A stretch of DNA of 64,000 nucleotides from JAJEFO01 sp965221845 (GTDB taxonomy: Bacteria > Pseudomonadota > Alphaproteobacteria > Rhodobacterales > Rhodobacteraceae). This document shows positions 16,366 to 24,998 of this stretch, piece by piece. The stretch's first letter is position 1. Every line of letters begins with the position of its first letter. Both the position numbers and the translations under genes were made by a program. The stretch is from positions 2,604,001 through 2,668,000 of the forward strand of contig OZ244919.1 in the NCBI GenBank assembly GCA_965221845.1, written 5' to 3'. The notes beneath the pieces are model-generated. The model was not told the origin of the DNA. It saw only the letters and a program-made list of their open reading frames with translations, and made no database searches.

Positions 16366-17814
16366 ATGGAAATCAGGCGGAAGGCGGCGGCCCTGCTTGC
16401 CTCGACCGCGCTCGCGGCGCTGCCGATGGCCGCGTCTGCCCAGGGCGTGACGCTCAAGGGGTCGGCGGAAATGGGGATCGCGGGCGGCAAGGACGCCGCT
16501 GGCGTCAAGCAGGACGCTCAGTTCCACCAGGACATCGACGTGACGTTCGGCATGAGCGGCACCACGGACCAGGGCTTCACCTTCGGCGCGGCGGTTGACC
16601 TGGACGAGGACGCGGGCGCCGTCGGCACGGATGACGCCGGGGTCTCGGCCTACGTTGAAGGCGTGTTCGGGCGGATAGAGCTGGGCGACACGGACGGCGC
16701 TCTTGACTGGGCGGTTGCGGAGGTTCCCACGGGACCGGGGTCGCTCGGCGACAACGAGGAGCACGGCGGAAACGCCGCGTCCTGGCGCAACAACGGCCTG
16801 GACGGCAAGCATGACGGCCAGATCCTGCGCTACAACTCCGGCAACTTCGATGTCGGCGTCGGCACGCTGGCCTTCGGGGTTTCGGCCGAGCTGGTGGACG
16901 GCAAGCCCGGCGCGACCTGCTTTCATCCCACCGAGACTTCCATAAGGGTTGGATTGAACGCGGCTCGCGATGACATCGCAGAAGCAGAAATTGGTGGGAG
17001 CGGTGACTTGTATGTCAAGACGCCCAGCCTGATTCCTGCACGCACGGGCACGGCGGCAAACGCCAATGCGGGCGATTGCTACAACAAAATGCCTGACTTC
17101 TCCGACAACTACGACGCCCACGTTCCTTCCGACGACCCGATACTCGGCTTCGGCGTCAAGGGGTCGTTCGCGGGCGGCTTCAGCGCGGGCCTCGGCTTCC
17201 AGCGCGGAAGCGAAGTCGGCGAGTGGGACCTGGGCCCGACCTACAACGGCCGTCTTGGCACGGGAGACAATGCAAACGCCTTTGTTACAGGCACCGGCAA
17301 CGATGCTGTTCCTGACCGAACAGATGGTGATGCTGCGAGTATCGGATGGGATCATGAGCAAATGAAGTACCTGAAGGGCACGACCTCCGAGGTTGCCGTT
17401 TCCTTCGGGTATGCCATGGAAGGCTTCGCCTTCGGCGTCGCGGGGTCGAAGATCGACAACGCCGCCGCGAAGAGAATGGACCGCGACATCAACGCAGCAG
17501 TTGTCGACGAAAAGGTAGTACTTCGGGCTGCAACTGCAACGAATCCGCACGCTCCCGGCTTCACGGAGCTGACCGACGCGACCCACCTTGCCGTCGGCGC
17601 TCAGTTCGGAACGGGGCCGTTCTCGTTCGGCGCGAACTGGGGCAGCCTGGACTACAAGAAGAACAGCTTCAAGGACGTGTCGGGAGTCGGCGTGTCGGCA
17701 GGCTACGACCTGGGCGGCGGCGCTTCCGTCCTCGCGGGCTACGGCTCCAGCAAGGTGGAAGACGCGGCGCACCGCTCCAACTCCTGGTCGCTCGGCCTCA
17801 AGATGGCGTTCTGA
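16366..17814 (+). CDS. Outer-membrane porin, allele A (long loop)
   Basis: A 482-residue alphaproteobacterial porin. The signal peptide MEIRRKAAALLASTALAALP ends at ASAQG; the mature part begins VTLKGSAEMGIAGG with the alternating pattern of a 16-strand trimeric porin, and the C terminus SWSLGLKMAF ends in Phe as outer-membrane barrels do. It is nearly identical to porin B (43508-44863) except for one internal segment (roughly residues 186-230), where this allele has about 31 extra residues, including TETSIRVGLNAARDDIAEAE. The codons of that segment and of two other loops are visibly less GC-rich than the barrel strands. It is the first gene of surface-protein locus A. Confidence 0.88.
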   Translation: MEIRRKAAALLASTALAALPMAASAQGVTLKGSAEMGIAGGKDAAGVKQDAQFHQDIDVTFGMSGTTDQGFTFGAAVDLDEDAGAVGTDDAGVSAYVEGVFGRIELGDTDGALDWAVAEVPTGPGSLGDNEEHGGNAASWRNNGLDGKHDGQILRYNSGNFDVGVGTLAFGVSAELVDGKPGATCFHPTETSIRVGLNAARDDIAEAEIGGSGDLYVKTPSLIPARTGTAANANAGDCYNKMPDFSDNYDAHVPSDDPILGFGVKGSFAGGFSAGLGFQRGSEVGEWDLGPTYNGRLGTGDNANAFVTGTGNDAVPDRTDGDAASIGWDHEQMKYLKGTTSEVAVSFGYAMEGFAFGVAGSKIDNAAAKRMDRDINAAVVDEKVVLRAATATNPHAPGFTELTDATHLAVGAQFGTGPFSFGANWGSLDYKKNSFKDVSGVGVSAGYDLGGGASVLAGYGSSKVEDAAHRSNSWSLGLKMAF

Positions 17815-17937
17815 CCGGCCGGAAGGGACGCAGTGGGCGGCTTTCGGGCCGCCCCCTGCTCGACCGGCGACGCGGACGGGCGGGAAGGGCATGCCTGGGG
17901 GATTTCGTGCCTTTGTGCCTGTCCGTGAGGGAAGGTT

Positions 17938-17968
17938 CCCCCGGACGCCCGGACGCCCCGTCCGGGGG
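17938..17968 (+). promoter_or_regulatory. Leader hairpin before large lipoprotein A
   Basis: CCCCCGGAC and GTCCGGGGG form a perfect 9-bp stem around a 13-base loop, ending 27 bases before ATG 17996. The same hairpin precedes lipoprotein B (43354-43384). A second stem (GGGCGGC / GCCGCCC, 17835-17854) lies just after the porin stop. No T-run follows either, so attenuation or mRNA stability is as likely as termination. Confidence 0.4.
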
Positions 17969-18287
17969 ACGGGCGAGACAGAAGGAAGCAAGACGATGAA
18001 CGAACTGCTCAAGACGGGCGCCGCCCTCCACGTGGCTGTCTGGCAGGCTGCGGCGGCGGCGGCGGCACCACGTCCACCACGCCCGGAGGCGGCGGCACGT
18101 CCGGCACGCCCGCCACGCCCGGCACCGAAGGATCCACCGCCCGGCTCAAGGGCGCCCTCTGGGACGGGGACGCCGATCCCTCCACTCCTGAAGAGCAATA
18201 CGAATTCAAGAACGCCTACGTGATCCCCGAACGGTACGACGATCCGCTCACCTCGGATGTCGACGAGGGGGAGGCAAGGGACGCCGC

Positions 18288-19585
18288 TTCCACTCTGAAG
18301 TGCAACATCAGCCAGCGAGGGGCGAAGCCCGAGCGGCGGCGGTCCCTTCACCGGGAGGCGTAGCCAGTCTTCCGGGGCGGTGCAAGCCCCGCCGGGCGCT
18401 GTCCGCGGCCCGCCGGACGCAGGGAGGGCGGAGCCCGACCGGAGGACGGCGGGCCGCGGACAGCGCGCATCTCCCCTCGGAGCCGCCCCCGGCGGCCCCG
18501 GAACGGCCCCCTCAGGGCGGCTGCGCCTGGTGGAAGGCCTCGGACGGGGTGAGGTAGCCCAGCGCCTTGCGCGGCCGCGCGTTGAGGCGGTCCTGGACGG
18601 CCTGCACCTCTGCGTCCGTCACCTTGCGGAAGTCCGTGCCCTTCGGGAACCACTCCCGCACCAGCCCGTTCACGTGCTCGTTCAGGCCGCGCTCCCAGGA
18701 GTGGTACGGGCGCGCGAAGAAGAACCCCGCGCCGAGCGCCTCCGACACGCGGGCGTGGCCCGCGAACTCCTTGCCGTTGTCCGCGGTGACCGTGTGCACG
18801 GGGAGAGGGCCCGGCATGCGCGTCATGGCCGAGCCGACCGCGTCCGCCGTCTTCCTCTCGACCCTTTCGAGCAGCGTGTACTTGGACGCCCTGTCCACCA
18901 GCGACACCAGCGCGCCGCTGTGGCCCTTGCCAACGATGGTGTCTGCCTCCCAGTCGCCGACCCGTTCCTTCGCCTCCACGACGTCCGGGCGCTCGGAGAT
19001 GTCCACCCGGCCCGGGATGCGGCCGCGGCCCGCGTGGGCCCCGCCCTTCCGGTTCGGCTTCCTGCCGCGGCGGCGGAGATGCCGCCAGAGACCGCCGCCG
19101 GCCTTCCGGTCGGCGTGGATGCGCTCGTAGATCCACTGACGCCCCGCCATCGGCTCGCCCTCCTTGCGGAGGCGCCCGCTGACCTGCTCGGGGCTCCAGC
19201 CCTCGGCCAGCCGCTCCTCCGCCATGCGCCACAGCTCCGGCGTCATCTTGCGCGCCACCGACGAGGCCGCGCTGCGGCGCCTGTCCGCCTTGCGCTGGGC
19301 CTGCTTGTGGCGGTAGCCGCGCCTGCCGGAGTTGCGCCGCACCTCGCGCCAGACCGTCGTGCGGTCGCGGCCGAGCTGGCGGGCGATCGCCGGGCCGGAA
19401 AGCCCGCTTTTCCTCAGGGCGTGGATCTGGCAGCGTTCCGCATAGGTCAGGTGGCGATGGCCCTCGGGCATGACAGTCTCCTTGCTTCATCACAGGGACT
19501 GTCGTCGCCGCCTGGCCGATTCGCAACATCATGTGTCGCCGAACGACCAGGAACACTGCATCAGGTGTTGCACTTCAGAGTGGAA
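18288..19585 (-). mobile_element. IS30-family element, copy 2 (intact)
   Basis: A 1298-bp element ending in the shared repeat TTCCACTCTGAAGTGCAAC. It is inserted in the N-terminal part of large lipoprotein A and oriented against it. On the transposase 3' side, every copy is preceded by CCGC; on the 5' side, copies 2-4 are followed by CGGGGG. The true ends may therefore extend a few bases, or the target may be G/C-specific, as is known for some IS30 elements. It is the only copy with an intact transposase. Confidence 0.88.
18512..19471 (-). CDS. IS30-family transposase (intact)
   Basis: A 319-residue transposase. The N-terminal HTH (AERCQIHALRKSGLSGPAIA, then RDRTTVWREVRRN) is the IS30 DNA-binding module. 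The DDE core has WEADTIVGKGHSGALVSLVD (first Asp), HTVTADNGKEFAGHARV (second Asp) and WERGLNEHVNGLVREWFPKG (Glu of NEH). It ends KALGYLTPSEAFHQAQPP, the usual IS30 C terminus. As the only complete copy, it is the likely source of transposase for the other three elements. Confidence 0.92.
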   Translation of the reverse strand: MPEGHRHLTYAERCQIHALRKSGLSGPAIARQLGRDRTTVWREVRRNSGRRGYRHKQAQRKADRRRSAASSVARKMTPELWRMAEERLAEGWSPEQVSGRLRKEGEPMAGRQWIYERIHADRKAGGGLWRHLRRRGRKPNRKGGAHAGRGRIPGRVDISERPDVVEAKERVGDWEADTIVGKGHSGALVSLVDRASKYTLLERVERKTADAVGSAMTRMPGPLPVHTVTADNGKEFAGHARVSEALGAGFFFARPYHSWERGLNEHVNGLVREWFPKGTDFRKVTDAEVQAVQDRLNARPRKALGYLTPSEAFHQAQPP

Positions 19586-20050
19586 CGGGGGGGATGAATA
19601 CATCCGAGAAGTCGTCCGCGACGCCCGACACGCCGGCCTCACTGCCCAGGACATCGTCCGGATGGTCAACGAGATCCGGGCGGGCATGGATCACCAGGAC
19701 AACTACTACGAAGAGGGCGATAACCAATTCCCCCGCGTCACCGGCCAGTACGGCCACGCACCGGGTGCCGAGGGCGCCTCGCTCGAGACGTTCGTTGACG
19801 CCGGGGACGCGGGCGTTGCCGTCCTCGTTCAGGCCCGGGGCGTCAGCAAAGGCATCGCCGACGCCGCCGTGGACGACATCGCGGGCATCCGTGCCGTCAT
19901 CGCCAGGATCCAGGAGTACATCGACAAGGCCAGGGACGCCAAGTCGGCCCTTGAGGACGAGGTCGCCCGCCTGCGGGACAACGAGATCCCGAGAGTGACC
20001 CGAGAGGCAGCCGACAAGCGCGCCGCAGCGGCAGCTCTTCAGAGCGCCGC

Positions 20051-21348
20051 TTCCACTCCGAAGTGCAACATCAGCCAGCGAGGGGCGAAGCCCGAGCGGC
20101 GGCGGTCCCTTCACCGGGAGGCGTAGCCAGTCTTCCGGGGCGGTGCAAGCCCTGCCGGGCGCTGTCCGCGGCCCGCCGGACGCAGGGAGGGCGGAGCCCG
20201 ACCGGAGGACGGCGGGCCGCGGACAGCGCGCATCTCCCCTCGGAGCCGCCCCCGGCGGCCCCGGAAGGCCCCCTCAGGGCGGCTGCGCCTGGTGGAAGGC
20301 CTCGGACGGGGTGAGGTAGCCCAGCGCCTTCCTCGGACGTGCGTTCAGCCGGTCCTGGACGGCCTTCACGGCCTCGTCCGTCACCTTGCGGAAGTCCGTG
20401 CCCTTCGGGAACCACTCCCGCACCAGCCCGTTCACGTGCTCGTTCAGGCCGCGCTCCCAGGAGTGGTACGGGCGCGCGAAGAAGAACCCCGCGCCCAGCG
20501 CCTCGGCCACCCTGGCATGGCCCGCGAACTCCTTGCCGTTGTCCGCGGTGACCGTGTGCACGGGGAGAGGGCCCAGCATGCCGGTCATGGCCGAGCCGAC
20601 CGCGTCCGCCGTCTTCCTCTCGACCCTTTCGAGCAGCGTGTACTTGGACGCCCTGTCCACCAGGGAGACAAGCGCGCCGCCGGTGCCCTTGCCGTTGATT
20701 CGTGTCGGCCTCCCGGTCGCCGACCCGTTCCTTCGCCTCCACGACGTCCGGGCGCTCGGAGATGTCCACCCGGCCCGGGATGTGGCCGCGGCCCGCGTGG
20801 GCCCCGCCCTTCCGGTTCGGCTTCCTGCCGCGGCGGCGGAGATGCCGCCAGAGACCGCCGCCGGCCTTCCGGTCGGCGTGGATGCGCTCGTAGATCCACT
20901 GACGCCCCGCCATCGGCTCGCCCTCCTTGCGGAGGCGCCCGCTGACCTGCTCGGGGCTCCAGCCCTCGGCCAGCCGCTCCTCCGCCATGCGCCACAGCTC
21001 CGGCGTCATCTTGCGCGCCACCGACGAGGCCGCGCTGCGGCGCCTGTCCGACTTGCGCTGGGCCTGCTTGTGGCGGTAGCCGCGCCTGCCGGAGTTGCGC
21101 CGCACCTCGCGCCAGACCGTCGTGCGGTCGCGGCCGGGCTGGCGGGCGATCGCCGGGCCGGAAAGCCCGCTTTTCCTCAGGGCGTGGATCTGGCAGCGTT
21201 CCGCATAGGTCAGGTGGCGATGGCCCTCGGGCATGACGGTCTCCTTCTCGCAACGAAGGAACTGTCGCCGCCGCCTGGCCGATTCGCAACATCATGTGTC
21301 GCCGAACGACCAGGAACACTGCATCAGGTGTTGCACTTCAGAGTGGAA
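20051..21348 (-). mobile_element. IS30-family element, copy 3 (frameshifted, mosaic)
   Basis: 1298 bp with the same terminal repeats, inserted in the coiled-coil part of large lipoprotein A. It is nearly identical to copy 2, except that a segment around 20690-20730 matches the diverged copy 1 (ACACGAATCAACGGC in transposase orientation) and adds one base, while one base is missing near 20265. The element is therefore a recombinant of copy 1-type and copy 2-type sequence. Confidence 0.85.
20274..21234 (-). pseudogene. IS30-family transposase, frameshifted (copy 3)
   Basis: It starts MPEGHRHLTYAERCQIHALR as in copy 2 and stays in frame through VEAKERVGDREADT, then shifts at about 20700 where the copy 1-like segment begins. 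The remainder (MDRASKYTLLERVERKTADA to the family C terminus) continues in another frame. The first catalytic Asp is kept but the later ones are out of frame, so no full transposase is made. Confidence 0.85.
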
Positions 21349-23079
21349 CGGGGGGAGGGAAATCCAGGATGCGGAGACGGAAAACGGTCGGATAGAGAAT
21401 CAGGCCGGCATTCTGGAAGGCCACGCCACTGAGTACGGACTCGACCCAGAATACTCCAAGGATGCGTGCGACGATGCGGCCGACTGCCGCGCCAAGGCGG
21501 CCGCCGAAAGGGACAAGCGTTTCAGCGATCAATACTTCACTGACAAGCGGAAAGAGCGCGACGACACGATCGCGGAAGCGGAAGCGGAAGAGCAGAAGAT
21601 CGCCGACCTTGAGGGCAAGGTCCGGCAGTATGAGAGAGACGAGATCCCCGCCATCCAGGCAGGCATCGACGAAAGCACCGCCCAGCGGCTCGCCGCCCGC
21701 CAGATCCTGGACGGGGACCCGAACGATCAGGCCCGTCCGGGCGACATCGAGCTGCTGCGGCGCTGCTGCGGGTATGCCGGCGCCGGCGACAGCGAGGACG
21801 ACAAGGCCCGTCTCGCGAGCCAGAAGGCGGCGACGCTGCGCGCCTACCTCGAGGAGCAGTTCGAGAGAGCAGCCACCGGCAGTGACGCCATCCTCCGGGG
21901 CGAGGGGGCCAACTTCTTCGACCGTGAAGGACGGAACAGCCTCGACAAGGACGGAGTCTTCGCCAAGGCCATCAAGCCGACCGGCACGATGGATGCCTGG
22001 CAGGCCCTGGGAGCCGGGGTCGTGGAGCGCACCATCGCCCTCCCGCAGGTCGAGATTGGCGATCTCACTCAACTGAAGGAAAAGATCGGCACCCACCGGG
22101 CGCTGGTGCTGGCCGGCAAGCCGGCCGCCGGCGAGTTCGAGCTCAACGATGAAGATCAGCAGGATTCCTACGACGACGACGCCCCGACGCGTGGCCAGCA
22201 CTACGAGGGCATCTACAAGGGGATCCACGGCACGCTCTACTTCGACGAGGTGCGCGACGAGGGGACCTCCACCGCCCGGAACCGGTGGGTCTTCACGCCG
22301 ACCACGTCCGTCGATCGAGACCCGCTGCGCGGGAAGAATCCCGAACTCTTCCGCTACAGCGATGCCGACGGGGACGGCACGTGGGAGCTGGTCCCCCATG
22401 TCGACTACGGCATGTGGCTGTCGGAACCATCAGACGACACCCTCAGTCTCAACCTGCTCGCCGGGATCGTCGGACCGTATGATCACAGGGAGGCCGTGGA
22501 CGTGACCACTCCCCACGGTGCCCCCGGCAACACGGTTGCCCGCAACGATCGGCTGGCCACCAACAGCGCCAGCTACTCGGGCACCGCCCGCGGCCTGTCG
22601 GCCCGCTCCCGGGACGGTTCAACGGCCTCGGGCCACTTCACGGCGGACGTGAAACTGCAGGCCACCTTCGGGGCCGACGCCATGCTCGGCGGCACGATCG
22701 ACAACTTCAGGTCGGCCGACAGCGAAGGCCAGGGCACCGATCATGTGAGCGACGACTGGAGCCTGACCCTCGATGCGACGCCCTTGGGGCCGTACGACCA
22801 CGACAGCAACAGCGGTACCCCTCCCATAGGCGGCGGGGTTGATGGCGGCGCAATATCGGGCTCGGGCACGGGCGAATGGTCGGGCGTCGGCTACGTCGAA
22901 GTTCCCCATCCCGACGGGCACCAGCGCCCCGACGGCTTCTACGGCGGCTTCCGGGCGGAGTTCACGGACGGGGCGGCCGCGGGCGTCTACCATGCGGAGT
23001 GACGGCTGACCGCGCCCCCGGCGCGGGGCCGCCCGGTCCCGCGCCCCATCCCCGTCACGACAGGACAGAGGACAGACCC

Positions 23080-23727
23080 ATGCGAACACAGCTGACGACC
23101 ATTGCCGCCGTGCTGGCCCTCGCCGCGCCCGCCCTCGGGCAGACGGCCCCCGTCACCACCCTGCCCGCGGCGACCGGCGTGGAGGGCGACCAGTGGCATG
23201 TCACCTACACCCCGGCGAAACGCATCAAGAGGATGGAGTTCACCGCCCTGGACGGGACGGCCCTGTCCCCGGACCGCATCCGCCCCGTCCGCTTCCTCGC
23301 CCTTGACAGCGGCACCGTCACGGAACGGGCGGAAGAGACCGTCTGCCTCGATGACGGCGCCTGGACCCGTTCCGACACCCTCACCCCGGGCACAGATGGC
23401 GGCGACGGCTACTACGCCGGCACGGCCGTCGAGGACCACGTCTGCGAGAATGAACACGTCATCCCGGCCTACGGCGAGCCGGCGGTCGTGCCATGCACCG
23501 CCACGCGCTTCAGCCTCGACTGCGCCGGCCAGTCCCCCATGCCGGACAGGGTGGAGTTCAGCGCGGTCAGCGTCGACGACGACTGCCGCACCTCCCGGCC
23601 GGGAGGTGCGGTGACGGTCACCTTCGCCGATGACACGGCCGAGACCGGGCGCCGGACCCTCACGGACGATGACATGTTCCCGTGCGTGAACGGGGTGCCC
23701 GATTACCCGGCCGGCGGCGCCCGATGA
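23080..23727 (+). CDS. Secreted two-repeat Cys-containing protein (novel family, member 1)
   Basis: A 215-residue protein with a clear signal peptide (MRTQLTTIAAVLALAAPALG, cleavage near GQTA). The mature part has two related segments with conserved Cys residues. The second reads VEFSAVSVDDDCRTSRPGGA, VTVTFADDTAETGRRTLTDD, then DMFPC. The same pattern recurs in the protein at 40116-40583 and in the sequence beyond its stop, so this is a family linked to the Slam locus. No known domain was recognised. A possible role is a soluble partner of, or cargo exported with, the Slam-dependent lipoproteins; that is inference from position only. Confidence 0.7.
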   Translation: MRTQLTTIAAVLALAAPALGQTAPVTTLPAATGVEGDQWHVTYTPAKRIKRMEFTALDGTALSPDRIRPVRFLALDSGTVTERAEETVCLDDGAWTRSDTLTPGTDGGDGYYAGTAVEDHVCENEHVIPAYGEPAVVPCTATRFSLDCAGQSPMPDRVEFSAVSVDDDCRTSRPGGAVTVTFADDTAETGRRTLTDDDMFPCVNGVPDYPAGGAR

Positions 23728-23821
23728 CCCGGCATGAGGGGACGCTGCAAGGATCGCCCCGCTCCGCCGCCCGCCGTCCTCCCTTTGAAAGGCCGCGGGC
23801 GCCGGTTGAGAGGAGAGAGAC

Positions 23822-23986
23822 ATGACCTTCTTCGCCCCCGGCCGGGACTGCGGTCCGGCCAGGCGGCCGACGGAGCAATTCCGGCAGGCCGGCTTCCCGG
23901 GGCCTGCGCCGAGTGGCGCGGACTCGCAATCAGGGTTCGATGACGCGACCCGGGCGGCCTGCCCGTCCGGGAGGGTTTCATCTTGA
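23822..23986 (+). CDS. Possible small protein between secreted proteins 1 and 2
   Basis: A 54-residue frame starting MTFFAPGRDCGPARRPTEQF, preceded by a strong purine-rich ribosome-binding region (GAGAGGAGAGAGAC) directly before the ATG. It has no signal peptide or recognised motif, and no counterpart is seen at locus B. The placement in the same-strand run of secreted proteins and the good ribosome-binding site are the only support. Confidence 0.35.
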   Translation: MTFFAPGRDCGPARRPTEQFRQAGFPGPAPSGADSQSGFDDATRAACPSGRVSS

Positions 23987-24019
23987 GGAGAAGCGCAGGC
24001 AACGGGAAGGAAAGACGAA

Positions 24020-24883
24020 ATGCACCGGCTCAAGCATCACCCATGCCGCGACGCGCGCACGGCCTTCGCCGCCCTCCTGCTGGGTGCGGCCCTCGCCGCG
24101 CCCGCGCTGCCGGCGCTGGCACAGGAAATCCAGCGGTTTGCGATCCGCGAGACGCGGGTTGGGACGGCCGCCCCCGCCCGCGTCACCAGTCTGACCGCCG
24201 ACCTGACCGGCCCCGCCCCCAGAGGCTGGTCCGGCACGGTCGAGAACCTGGTGATCGAGGCCCGGCCCACTCCGGGCTCGACGACGACCTTCGGCGTGGG
24301 CGATGGCTCCCAGTGCAGCCACACTCCGGAAAACACGCCGCCACAGGTCGAGTTCCACAATGCCGCCGGCGCCCATTCCCGCGGCCAGCCCATCGCCCGC
24401 GCCTGCTTCGCCTGGACGGCCGGAAAGTGCTCGCGCACCGTGACGTTCATGAGCAGGTCCTTCACCGCCAATGCCGGGTACCCGCCGTGCGCGCCGCCGG
24501 GCGATCCGGACAAGCCCGAGGACGGACCCCCGCAGCAGGCTGCGGATGTTCCCAGCACGTACATCCCCGGCACCCCCGGCACGTTCACCCCCGGCGACGC
24601 GTTCACCCCGATCGCCCGGAAGCCGAGCGCCGGCATGTTCACCGTGCGGATCTGGGGCAACTTCTGCTACGGGGCCAGGAGCCACATTTTCTGTCACTCG
24701 TTGAAGACGGTCCCGGAAGGGATTCTGGCTTCCGATGTTGCGAAGCACACCGGCTATGCGGCCACCTTCGCACCCGGCCCCAACTGCGGCCCGGCGCGCT
24801 GGCCCACGCCGGCGTGGCAGGCGGCCGGCGTCCCGGCCCATGCCGAATGGTGCGACGTCGTGGTCGACATGCGGCGGCCCTGA
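24020..24883 (+). CDS. Secreted protein of unknown function at the Slam locus (member 2)
   Basis: A 287-residue protein. After a basic start (MHRLKHHPCRDART) comes a hydrophobic stretch AALLLGAALAAPALPALAQE with a likely signal-peptidase site at ALAQE. The mature protein is beta-rich and contains nine or more Cys, in segments such as FGVGDGSQCSHT, ARACFAWTAGKCSRTVTFMS, IWGNFCYGARSHIFCHS and FAPGPNCGPARW, suggesting disulfides. A Pro/Gly/Thr-rich linker (YIPGTPGTFTPGDAFTPIA) splits it in two. GGAAGGAAAG precedes the start. No family recognised; locus B has no copy. Confidence 0.65.
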   Translation: MHRLKHHPCRDARTAFAALLLGAALAAPALPALAQEIQRFAIRETRVGTAAPARVTSLTADLTGPAPRGWSGTVENLVIEARPTPGSTTTFGVGDGSQCSHTPENTPPQVEFHNAAGAHSRGQPIARACFAWTAGKCSRTVTFMSRSFTANAGYPPCAPPGDPDKPEDGPPQQAADVPSTYIPGTPGTFTPGDAFTPIARKPSAGMFTVRIWGNFCYGARSHIFCHSLKTVPEGILASDVAKHTGYAATFAPGPNCGPARWPTPAWQAAGVPAHAEWCDVVVDMRRP

Positions 24884-24998
24884 CGGCCGTCCCTGCTGGC
24901 CGGAGGCAGGGCCGTCCCCCTTGCGCGCCTTGTCGGGACGGCCCCGACGACCGCGCCCGTCAAGAACGCCTGGCCGCCTCCACCCGAAGGGGTCCCCC

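Larger units (their letters stand above)
17996..23002 (+). pseudogene. Large surface lipoprotein A (coiled coil plus TbpB-like beta domain), split by two IS30 copies
   Basis: Three host segments (17996-18287, 19586-20050, 21349-23002) join into one protein once the IS copies are removed. The first holds an N-terminal signal and a lipobox GCLAGC followed by a Gly-rich tether; the lipobox is not in the frame of the ATG. The second and third are a long alpha-helical coiled coil (DDIAGIRAVIARIQEYIDKA; EEQKIADLEGKVRQYERDEI). The C-terminal part (GTARGLSARS, SGHFTADVKLQATFG, GGTIDNFRS, RPDGFYGGFRAEF) resembles the beta-barrel lobe of transferrin-binding-protein-B-like lipoproteins. It is a paralogue of 40687-43326. 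Upstream of a Slam exporter it would be a Slam substrate. It is inactive as it stands. Confidence 0.75.

Noticed and set aside
17996..18223. Ala/Pro-rich 75-residue protein from ATG 17996
   Set aside because: It is the wrong frame of the large lipoprotein. The lipobox and tether lie in another frame that matches the paralogue at locus B.
16090..18351. Minus-strand frame of 753 codons across porin A (and mirror 43118-45616)
   Set aside because: Antisense shadow of the porin. It reads through intergenic sequence, lacks motifs, and conflicts with a well-supported porin on the opposite strand.
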